Shown one piece after another: positions 1 to 6,432 of a DNA stretch of 20,429 nt. Source of the stretch: an uncultured Nannocystaceae bacterium (GTDB lineage: Bacteria; Myxococcota_A; Polyangia; Nannocystales; Nannocystaceae); NCBI GenBank assembly GCA_938084085.1, contig CALKDV010000399.1:1-20429 (forward strand). Reading direction: 5' to 3'. The number at the start of each line of letters is the position of its first letter. Position 1 is the stretch's first letter. The notes under the pieces were generated by a model, which made no database searches, was not told where the DNA came from, and was given only the letters and a program-made list of their open reading frames with translations. Both the position numbers and the translations under genes were made by a program.

Positions 1-1240
1 GTACGTTGGCCACGTGCACGAAGCCTTGCGCGATCTCATCGGGGCTTTGGCGTACGCCGACCTCGGCGAGCGCGGCGCTCATGGTGACGAGGGCGTCGTG
101 GACGGGCGCGCGATGGAGAGGGATAGGGAAGCGCTCTGGTGAGATGCGACCGAGGTACAGGTTCACGTCGGTCAGCGTGAGCGCGGTCGCCGAGGGGTCG
201 CCGTAGCAGAGGGGACCTGGCATCGCGCCAGCGCTCTCGGGGCCCACCATAAGTCGCTTGCGGTGGACGCGGCAGATCGATCCTCCGCCCGCCGCGACCG
301 TGTCGATCTTGAGCATGGAGGCGCGGATCTTGATGCCATCCACGAGCTGTTCGCTGCGCCGCTCGAGCGTGCCGGCGTAGCGATACACGTCGGTGGAGGT
401 GCCCCCCATATCAAAGCCGATGACCTGGGTGAGCCGGTGCGTGCGTGCGAGCTGAGCGCACGCCACTACGCCACCGGCGGGCCCCGAGTAGACCGCCTCT
501 TGTCCGTTCAGCTGGGTCGCGCGCCGGAGCCGGCCGCTCGACGCCATCAGCTGTAACGAACTCCCGGGGAGCGAGGAGGCGATCGTGTGCAGGTAGTCTG
601 CGAGCAGGGGGGTGAGGTAGGCGCTCGTCGCTGCGGTGTCGCCTCGAGCGAGCATGCCAGCGCCCGAATACAGCTCGTGGGACGCGGTCACATGGGAGAA
701 ACCCATGTCGCGCGCGACGGCGCAGATCCATTGTTCGAGCGCCGGGTTGAGGGTGGAGTGAATGACGAGCACGGCGAGAGAGAGGATCCCTTCGGCTCGC
801 AGCGCGGCGAGACCAGCGCGGAGCATCGACTCGGTGGGCCGCGAGAGCTCCGCGCCCGTGGCATCGAGGCGCGCGTTGACCTCGAGGGTGCGGGTGCAGA
901 GGCGCTCGTGCTTGCGGATGTTGAGGGCGAAGAGATCGGGTCGTGTTTGGTCGCCGATTTCGAGCAGGTCGCCGAAGCCGGCGGTGACGACGAGCGCCGT
1001 GGGGGCGCCGCGACGCTCGAGGAGTGCGTTCGTCGCGACAGTGGTTCCCATGCGGACGTCGCACGGGGGAATGGGGTCACGGGGGTCAAGATCGAGGATT
1101 TGTCGAATCCCCTTGAGCGGTGCCTGGTCGGACGAGAGCACCTTCACGGCGCGCATCGGTCCGCCCCCAGGGGGCTGGCCGAGGCAGTCGGTGAATGTGC
1201 CGCCTCGGTCGATCCAAAACTCCCATCGCTCCGCGCTCAT
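1..1240 (-). CDS. 5-oxoprolinase / hydantoinase HyuA-type N-terminal part (partial, runs off the window)
   Basis: The reading frame is open from an ATG at 1240 to the window edge, giving 413 codons of an incomplete gene. Hallmarks of the hydantoinase/oxoprolinase family are visible: IDRGGTFTD (residues 10-18), MGTTVATNALLERRG (about 64-78), a GFDMGGTSTDVY nucleotide-binding motif near residue 270, and an AAGGGSICR segment followed by GPESAGAMPGPLCYG. The family uses ATP to open cyclic amides such as 5-oxoproline or hydantoins. The IDRGGTFTD start and the TTVATNALLER block resemble the long fused 5-oxoprolinase (OplAH type) more than stand-alone methylhydantoinase, but the rest of the gene is outside the window. 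It starts 47 bp downstream of the thrE stop on the same strand, so the two are probably co-transcribed. No strong ribosome-binding site is seen, only a GGGA just upstream. Family is near certain; exact substrate is not. Confidence 0.9.
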   Translation of the reverse strand, partial: MSAERWEFWIDRGGTFTDCLGQPPGGGPMRAVKVLSSDQAPLKGIRQILDLDPRDPIPPCDVRMGTTVATNALLERRGAPTALVVTAGFGDLLEIGDQTRPDLFALNIRKHERLCTRTLEVNARLDATGAELSRPTESMLRAGLAALRAEGILSLAVLVIHSTLNPALEQWICAVARDMGFSHVTASHELYSGAGMLARGDTAATSAYLTPLLADYLHTIASSLPGSSLQLMASSGRLRRATQLNGQEAVYSGPAGGVVACAQLARTHRLTQVIGFDMGGTSTDVYRYAGTLERRSEQLVDGIKIRASMLKIDTVAAGGGSICRVHRKRLMVGPESAGAMPGPLCYGDPSATALTLTDVNLYLGRISPERFPIPLHRAPVHDALVTMSAALAEVGVRQSPDEIAQGFVHVANV

Positions 1241-1287
1241 GTCCCGAGAGCCTATCAAGGAACGGGCACGGGGGAGCGGCGCCACGA

Positions 1288-2691
1288 TTAAGAAGCAGCG
1301 CCGTGCGGCGTGAGGGGGGCTGGGCGACGAGCGGCGTGGCCCGCGGCGTCCCTGGAGTCGTCCACGAAGAGCGGAGCGCGCCGCGTGACTCGGGAAGGTG
1401 GATTGACGGCGTTGGCGACGACCAGCCCCGCGACGAGCGCCGCGGAGACCCAGATCGTCTCAAAGGCGATGGTGATGCCGTCCACGGTCTGCGCGCTCAT
1501 CAACAACTCCAAGCTTCGCAGCCCCATGGTGCCGGGCACGAGGAGGATGAGGCCAGGGACCAGGATGGTGGCGGTGGGTCGGCTCCTCCGGCTCGCCCAC
1601 TGGTTCGCGAACACACCGAGGGCGAGGGCCCCGAGACCGACGCCAAGATTGGGTCCCACGAGCGCGGCACCAAACTGCGTTCCCAGGGACGCGATCAAGG
1701 TGCCGACGCCGATCGCGAGCACCTCACGACGACGCGCGTTGAGGAGCACCGCGAGCGCGGGAGGAGTCACGAGGCTGGCGAGCACTTTTAGCGACCAGTG
1801 CGTCGCCGGAGCGGAGGCGATCGCGTCGGGCAGGCCGAGGAGATCGACGGTGCCCCGGGTGAGCGCGTGGCCCAGCGCGACGCCGAGCCCGAGCGAGAGA
1901 AATCCGGTCAGCGCGCCCATGAGCCGGGCCGTCCCCGCGGCGAGGTCACGACGGGCGAGGTCCGCGAGCGCTCGGGTCATGGACAGCCCTGGGAGGAAGA
2001 TGATGATCGAGGACAGGGTCACGATGTCGGGGGCGGAGATCCATCCGAAGCTGCCCGCCAACGAGGCTCCAAAGCTACAAGTCATCGCGATCACGCATTC
2101 GCTGAGCACGGGGGCCGTGCCGATGGGAGTGAGCCGCGCGATGCATGCGACGAGTGTCGAGAGCGCCGAGGCGACGCAAACCTCGGCGATGCCGCCCCCG
2201 AACAGCGCGGCCGCCCCCGCGCTCGACAGCGCGAACGCGACGATCCAGATGGCGTGGGCTCGCCTCGACGGTGGCTTCGTTCGCGCGTGGCGGAACTCTT
2301 CAAGTCGCAGGTCGGCTTGCTGGGGGGTCAGCTTCCCGCTGCAAATTCCGGTCGAGATGTCGAGGAGGTCCGCCATGCCCGAGATATCGTCATCGGCGGG
2401 TTCGAGCCGGTGAAGCAAGGTGCGTTGGGCGCCTTGAGGTCCCAGGCCCATGAACAAGGCGGTCGGGGTCGCGAAAACCTCGGCGGTCGTACCAAGGGCA
2501 GCCGCCGCGTCTCGCACATTCGACTCGATTTCGTGGGAGGCGAACCCCACCTCATGCATCGCAACCCCGAGGCGGACCAGGCACGAGGTGGTGGCCTCCT
2601 TCGGGCTTTCGCGGTGGCGAATGTCCAAAGCGGGCCCTGTTTTGCGGGTTTTGCGCAATGCGTATTCTTCGGTTTGAATGGTTGAGAACAT
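1288..2691 (-). CDS. thrE: Threonine/serine exporter, ThrE family (single-chain form)
   Basis: Encodes a 467-residue inner-membrane protein. The N-terminal cytoplasmic domain carries the family signature around LGVAMHEVGFASHEIE, where the usual GxxLhxxG..shRiE motif falls. It is followed from about residue 147 by roughly ten hydrophobic segments, first the ThrE exporter domain and then the smaller YjjB-like domain. E. coli splits these into YjjP and YjjB, while Corynebacterium ThrE is fused as here at similar length. The family exports threonine and serine using the proton gradient. I chose the ATG at 2691 because AGGA lies about 8 nt upstream; a longer frame to 2820 would run through the AT-rich promoter region and use a non-ATG start. 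The divergent Lrp/AsnC gene is 89 bp away, which suggests amino-acid-responsive control. The 5-oxoprolinase-like gene follows in the same direction. Confidence 0.93.
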   Translation of the reverse strand: MFSTIQTEEYALRKTRKTGPALDIRHRESPKEATTSCLVRLGVAMHEVGFASHEIESNVRDAAAALGTTAEVFATPTALFMGLGPQGAQRTLLHRLEPADDDISGMADLLDISTGICSGKLTPQQADLRLEEFRHARTKPPSRRAHAIWIVAFALSSAGAAALFGGGIAEVCVASALSTLVACIARLTPIGTAPVLSECVIAMTCSFGASLAGSFGWISAPDIVTLSSIIIFLPGLSMTRALADLARRDLAAGTARLMGALTGFLSLGLGVALGHALTRGTVDLLGLPDAIASAPATHWSLKVLASLVTPPALAVLLNARRREVLAIGVGTLIASLGTQFGAALVGPNLGVGLGALALGVFANQWASRRSRPTATILVPGLILLVPGTMGLRSLELLMSAQTVDGITIAFETIWVSAALVAGLVVANAVNPPSRVTRRAPLFVDDSRDAAGHAARRPAPLTPHGAAS

Positions 2692-2780
2692 CGTAAAGTT
2701 CCTGCGATGAGTTCTGAGCAATAAGATAATCAAGTAAATGCCGTCTTCAACAGAATTAAATATCAAAGTAGAGTTGTGAG
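2692..2780. promoter_or_regulatory. Divergent thrE / lrp-type intergenic control region
   Basis: This 89-bp gap between two divergent genes is clearly AT-richer than the surrounding coding DNA and holds A/T runs typical of Lrp-family binding regions. On the minus strand a sigma-70-like pair can be read: TTGAAG (complement of 2745-2750) and TATCTT (complement of 2723-2728), 16 bp apart, which would start thrE transcription near 2716. On the plus strand TAAGAT at 2722-2727 could be a -10 for the regulator, with a poor -35. The two overlap, so transcription of one gene could interfere with the other. Control of thrE by the adjacent regulator is an inference from the arrangement; no consensus Lrp box is claimed. 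Confidence 0.45.
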
Positions 2781-3248
2781 ATGACGCTTGACCAAATTGA
2801 CCGAGCGATTTTGGCAGCACTGCAAAATGATGGTCGGTGCGCCAACAAGACCTTGGCTGCGACGGTGGGACTGTCCCCGTCGAGTTGCCTCGAGCGGGTG
2901 CGCCGTCTTTGGAGTTCAGGGGTGTTGCGGCGGGCGACGGTGGACATCGATCCCAAGGCCCTTGGGATCGGCATTCGGGCCATGGTGTCCGTGAGGCTGC
3001 GACACCACGGGCGCGAAGACTTTCAAGGTTTTTCCGCCCATGTGTGGACGCTCCCGGAGGTGATCTCGGTCTACCAGTTGTCGGGCGCGGATGACTTTCT
3101 CATCGAGGTCGCCGTGCGTGACACAGAGCATCTGCGGGACCTGACCTGGACGAGTCTCACCGCTCACGAAGCCGTGGGCCACATTGAGACCGCGTTGATC
3201 TTCGAGCAGAACAGACGCCCTGTGCTCCCCGATTACCTCGACGGCTAG
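2781..3248 (+). CDS. Lrp/AsnC family transcriptional regulator
   Basis: A 155-residue protein of the usual family length. Residues 1-55 form the AsnC-type helix-turn-helix (LDQIDRAILAALQNDGR, then LAATVGLSPSSCLERVRRL and a wing with GVLRRATVDIDPKALG). Residues about 65-150 form the RAM ligand-binding domain, including the typical turn YQLSGADDFLIEVAVRD. Members bind DNA as octamers or dimers of dimers and sense amino acids. It is divergent from the thrE exporter, a common arrangement in which such a regulator switches on export when its amino acid accumulates. The start ATG at 2781 fits the usual N-terminus (LD-x-D-x-x-IL); a ribosome-binding site is weak. The TAG stop lies in a CTAG shared with the convergent DUF2141 gene. 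The effector amino acid cannot be read from sequence. Confidence 0.95.
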   Translation: MTLDQIDRAILAALQNDGRCANKTLAATVGLSPSSCLERVRRLWSSGVLRRATVDIDPKALGIGIRAMVSVRLRHHGREDFQGFSAHVWTLPEVISVYQLSGADDFLIEVAVRDTEHLRDLTWTSLTAHEAVGHIETALIFEQNRRPVLPDYLDG

Positions 3249-3817
3249 GGATACAGCAACGAGATGGCGACGGCCTTGTTGGCGCTCGCCTCAAGCGCGA
3301 ACGACGATTCGGACCAGCGGGGCGCGCGGGTGCGCGGCCGCGGATTTCTGGAGGTGCCCCACCCCTCTTTGGGGATCCCAAACAGGTTCTTGTCGAGCTT
3401 CTTGTTGTCGTTCTCGTCGTGAACCACCGTGATCGCATATCGACCTGGAGGGAGCCCCGGGACCGAGTGAGACACCCGACCTTTTTGCGCGCGGATGCGG
3501 ACTCGGTGCACGGCCTTCCCGCTCACGTTTGGAAACCCCGAGGCGTCGTTGAACACGAGCAACAACACGTGCCCGCTCTCGCTGCGGACGTTCGTGACGC
3601 GAATGTTGAGGACTGCGTCTGCGGTAGCGTCCTCCGTCGTTGAGACCGCCGCTGCCGTCATCGGGGTCGTGAGGGCGACGGCGAGCGTGACCCGCAACGC
3701 TGCTCGCTGGAGTGCACGTCCTCCTGGATATGTCACGTTCACCCCCCATGTGTGACACGGACGACCACGGACGCAAAGGACTTTTGTGTCCGTGCGGCAA
3801 CGCCGCGGATCGCTCAT
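3245..3817 (-). CDS. DUF2141 family secreted protein
   Basis: The C-terminal about 120 residues match DUF2141: LNIRVTNVRSESGHVLLLVFND (70-91), then PGLPPGRYAITVVHDENDN (120-138), KLDKNLFGIPKEGWG (140-154) and SRNPRPR (156-162). The fold is predicted to be a small beta-sandwich, and family function is unknown. A hydrophobic stretch at about 39-58 after several Arg residues looks like a signal peptide ending near TAAA, so export is likely. The start is ambiguous. ATG 3817 overlaps the upstream gene's stop as ATGA, which favours translational coupling but leaves an unusually long, Cys/Arg-rich leader. In-frame GTG codons at about 3736-3742, behind a GGGGGGTG run, would give a conventional signal peptide. 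It is the last gene of a coupled group with a gamma-carbonic-anhydrase-like gene and a kinase-fold gene, and its stop shares CTAG with the convergent Lrp-type gene. Confidence 0.82.
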   Translation of the reverse strand: MSDPRRCRTDTKVLCVRGRPCHTWGVNVTYPGGRALQRAALRVTLAVALTTPMTAAAVSTTEDATADAVLNIRVTNVRSESGHVLLLVFNDASGFPNVSGKAVHRVRIRAQKGRVSHSVPGLPPGRYAITVVHDENDNKKLDKNLFGIPKEGWGTSRNPRPRTRAPRWSESSFALEASANKAVAISLLYP

Positions 3818-4836
3818 CCGGCCTCTTCAATCGTGCGGAGGGAGGCGCGAACGAGGGCCCCCATGCTCGAGCAGGTGAGGAAGCGGGTGTCGTTGTAGTG
3901 CTGGCTCAACTCCGACGCGAGCTGCTCTACATGTTCCGTGGGCGCGAGCACATCGCCCGCCATGGTGGTGAGGAGGTCTTCGATTCTCGTCCGCTCCGAC
4001 TCCGCCCGAATTCGTGTGAGGGTGCGCTCCTCCTCGCGGTACTGCAGGGTCGTCTCGGAGGTCATGGTCCGCATCCCGAGGAAGATGATCGGGTTGTTCT
4101 CCTTGTAGTACTGGGGCAGGTACACCGAACAGCGCGGCTCGTAGCATTGCTGATCGAAGTCGATGGCGCGGATTCGGTAGACGGTCTCATCAAAATCCGG
4201 CGTCATGTCCACCACGAAGTTCCCGGAGTGCATGTCACCGAGGAGCCGAATGAAGCAGCGCTCGTTGAACTTCACAAATTCTTTGGCGAGCCGAACCTCG
4301 TCGAGGTGAACCCCCTCGAGGTAGTCACGGCAAAAGACGTCACCAGGAATCCCGGAGATATGCTCCTCGATAATCGTGTTGTGACACGAGAGGTAGGCGA
4401 TACGATTGGGTGACAAAATGTGCTCAAGTTCGAGGCCATAGACGCGTGAGGCGTCGGCACGTTTGACGTAGAAGTAGTCAAAGTTCTCGTTGAGGGTGTT
4501 GAGGATTCGAACGCGGAAGGGCTGGGTGTTGCCGAAGCTGCACACGTCGACCCGATCTGTCACGAGGTGTCGCATGAGTGAGGTGTCCCCCTTCACCTTG
4601 AGCATCGCGTAGGTCTCGACGAGCTGCGTAGCGATCTGGGAGCGCTCGACCGCTGGGTACAGCACCGTCTCCCAGAGCGTGTCGCGGCCGTGTTTGTCGT
4701 AGACGGGGGTGGTGTCTCCATAGCGGAGCAGGTCCTCGTACATCAAGGGCAGGGCCACCTCGCGCCCGTGACGTCGCAGGTAGGCGCACAAGTCTTCCGA
4801 AATCGTGACCACGCGCTTTCGGGTTGAAATCATCAT
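3814..4836 (-). CDS. Uncharacterised protein with kinase-fold (APH/HipA-like) active-site motifs
   Basis: I do not recognise this 340-residue protein as a named family. A run of motifs in kinase order is visible: YVKR with Lys125 (beta-3 lysine position), YGLELEHIL with Glu136/Glu138 (helix C position), IIEEHISGIPGD (hinge, 155-166), LLGDMHSGNFVVD (198-210, catalytic Asp201 and Asn206) and IRAIDFDQQ (222-230, Asp226/Asp228 in the place of DFG). There is no signal peptide or membrane segment, so it should be cytoplasmic. The N-terminal 110 residues and the C-terminal about 100 residues show no known domain to me. ATG 4836 overlaps the upstream stop as ATGA; a frame opened further upstream would lie inside the carbonic-anhydrase gene. 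Its own stop overlaps the next start as ATGA. A small-molecule or protein kinase role is an inference from motifs. Confidence 0.75.
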   Translation of the reverse strand: MMISTRKRVVTISEDLCAYLRRHGREVALPLMYEDLLRYGDTTPVYDKHGRDTLWETVLYPAVERSQIATQLVETYAMLKVKGDTSLMRHLVTDRVDVCSFGNTQPFRVRILNTLNENFDYFYVKRADASRVYGLELEHILSPNRIAYLSCHNTIIEEHISGIPGDVFCRDYLEGVHLDEVRLAKEFVKFNERCFIRLLGDMHSGNFVVDMTPDFDETVYRIRAIDFDQQCYEPRCSVYLPQYYKENNPIIFLGMRTMTSETTLQYREEERTLTRIRAESERTRIEDLLTTMAGDVLAPTEHVEQLASELSQHYNDTRFLTCSSMGALVRASLRTIEEAG

Positions 4837-5381
4837 CGGTCGTTCACGGTCGAGGCTGCCGCTGCCGCCGCCGCTTCCGCGAGATAGTCGGCGGTTCGTT
4901 TCACGTAGGCTCTCCACGAGAACTCAATCAAGGCGCGGTCCTTTTGGGTGCATGTGCGGACGACGCGGAACGGATTCCCAACCACCATCGTCCCGGCTTC
5001 GACGACTTTCCCCGCTGGGATTACACATCCCGCAGCGACGAGGGCGCCCGCCTCCACCTTGGCGTTGTCCAGCACGATCGCTCCCATCCCAATGAGGCAG
5101 TCGTCACCGACCGTGCACCCGTGCAGGATGACGTTGTGCCCCACGGTCACGCGGTCTCCGATGGTCGTGCGCGAGAATCCCTCCGTGCAGTGAATGGTGG
5201 TGCCGTCTTGAATCGACGTCTGTGCGCCCACGATGATCGGTCCGTCGTCTCCGCGCAAGGTCGTGTTCGGCCAAATGCTTGATTCGGCTCCTACTTCCAC
5301 GGCGCCGATGAGCACCGCCATTTCGTGGACAAAGGCGCCGTCGAAGATGCGAGGAGAGGTGCCGCGGAACTGCTGGAGCAT
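4833..5381 (-). CDS. Gamma carbonic anhydrase-like hexapeptide-repeat protein
   Basis: A 182-residue left-handed beta-helix protein with a run of hexapeptide repeats between about residues 25 and 140 (IGAVEVGAESSIW, VGDDCLIGMGAIVLDNAKVE, VGNPFRVVR). The three metal-binding histidines of the gamma-carbonic-anhydrase family are present: His64 in TTIHC and His82 and His87 in GHNVILHG. The YrdA/PaaY/CaiE relatives form trimers with the metal site between subunits; some hydrate CO2 and others act on CoA thioesters or have no known activity. The C-terminal tail is helical and ends in an alanine run. It uses the ATG at 5381 with no clear ribosome-binding site. The next gene starts within its stop (ATGA), pointing to coupled translation with the kinase-fold protein. 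True carbonic anhydrase activity is not proven by these residues alone. Confidence 0.93.
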   Translation of the reverse strand: MLQQFRGTSPRIFDGAFVHEMAVLIGAVEVGAESSIWPNTTLRGDDGPIIVGAQTSIQDGTTIHCTEGFSRTTIGDRVTVGHNVILHGCTVGDDCLIGMGAIVLDNAKVEAGALVAAGCVIPAGKVVEAGTMVVGNPFRVVRTCTQKDRALIEFSWRAYVKRTADYLAEAAAAAAASTVNDR

Positions 5382-5415
5382 GCGGTGACGCTAACACACC
5401 GGCGCAGGCACGCCC

Positions 5416-6372
5416 TCATGCGGAGGGCGGCGGCGGTTCAGCGATGTCGCACTTCTCGCGCGCGGCGTGGATGAGTTCTTCGGGGGTGTGAGCGCCCATG
5501 CCACCGTCGTGGTCGAGCCCCGCTCGACCGAAGGCGCAGACGCCAAATTCGGAGAGTTCCGTGCGGAGCCTGTCCATGAGGTTGTGGATGTCGCTCACCT
5601 CTGCCTCTGGAAGCAGCGCGATCCAATAATTTTCACCAAAATTAGCAACAACATCTGGCCTGCGCAGGATGCCCCGGAGTTTCCCCGCGATGGAACGATG
5701 TGCGGCTTGAGAGTTGTGGGCACCGCAGCGGATGGCGAGCACGCTGAGGCTTCGCTCGTAACGGCGCGCGCGGGTCACCTCGCTCGAGATGCGGTGGTAC
5801 AGATACTCTTTGGTGCAAAGACCGGTGTCTTGATCCCGCAGTCGGATCGCCTTCGCGTCGTCGTTGGCGGCGCGCTCGCTGGATGGCGCCGAGGCGAGGA
5901 CCGGAGGGCCGGGGGTGCGCGACCTCGAGAGTCTCAAGAGCAGGTGGGTCTTCGCGAGGATCTCTGTTGCGGTCGCGTCGGCGCGGACAAAGTCGCAGCT
6001 GCTGCGACCGTAGGCTTCGATGCATCTCGCCTCGGGCGTCGCCGCCCCGAGAACCGCGACGATCGGGATCCCATTGGTGCGCCGGTCGTAGGCGAGCAGC
6101 TCCAAAATAGCGAGGCTCCTGTCGTCCTCCGCGGGGAGGTTGACGAAGATAATGTCTGGGATGAAGGTCGCGACGAGCGTGGTGATGCGGTCGTCGGGGG
6201 CCGCGGCGGCGAGCTTGCTCACCTGGTATTGGGAATGTTGCAGGAGCGTGCTGACCCGGGTGACGTCTCCGCCGCCGACGCAGAGCACCCGCCCGCTCGA
6301 TGGATGCGAGATCAAGCGGACGTTGTCGCCCGAGGAGCGTCCATTCGATGTGCTGTCTGCGGCTTCACTCAT
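5416..6372 (-). CDS. Degenerate receiver + degenerate GGDEF domain protein
   Basis: A 318-residue protein with two domains. Residues about 27-150 have a receiver-like layout (VLCVGGGDVTRVSTLL, then PDIIFVNLPAEDD, IPIVAVLGAATPE, DFVRADATATEILAKTHLLLR). The residue where the phosphoacceptor Asp normally sits is Asn78. Residues about 178-310 look like GGDEF: DQDTGLCTKEYLYHRISSEVTRARRY is the domain start, but the GGDEF signature itself reads GENYW at 246-250, so diguanylate cyclase activity is not expected. The linker 151-175 is Pro/Ser/Ala-rich. It probably acts through binding rather than catalysis; that is an inference. It lies 60 bp downstream of the Ser/Thr kinase gene and 34 bp upstream of the carbonic-anhydrase-like gene, all on one strand. 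Start ATG 6372 is chosen as the first in frame; no strong ribosome-binding site. Confidence 0.82.
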   Translation of the reverse strand: MSEAADSTSNGRSSGDNVRLISHPSSGRVLCVGGGDVTRVSTLLQHSQYQVSKLAAAAPDDRITTLVATFIPDIIFVNLPAEDDRSLAILELLAYDRRTNGIPIVAVLGAATPEARCIEAYGRSSCDFVRADATATEILAKTHLLLRLSRSRTPGPPVLASAPSSERAANDDAKAIRLRDQDTGLCTKEYLYHRISSEVTRARRYERSLSVLAIRCGAHNSQAAHRSIAGKLRGILRRPDVVANFGENYWIALLPEAEVSDIHNLMDRLRTELSEFGVCAFGRAGLDHDGGMGAHTPEELIHAAREKCDIAEPPPPSA

Positions 6373-6432
6373 GGCGTTTTGCAGTCGAAGGGAGTGGCGT
6401 CGGTCCCATGACGGACGGCCTCGCGCTGTCGC

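Noticed and set aside
411..1064. 217-codon minus-strand frame in the oxoprolinase region
   Set aside because: It is a shifted frame of the oxoprolinase-like gene; the product is Arg/His/Pro-rich, whereas the correct frame shows family motifs from end to end.
1798..2685. A 295-codon plus-strand frame opposite thrE
   Set aside because: Its product is Arg/Gly/Glu-rich low-complexity sequence, mirroring the thrE codon pattern; thrE on the other strand has family motifs and a ribosome-binding site.
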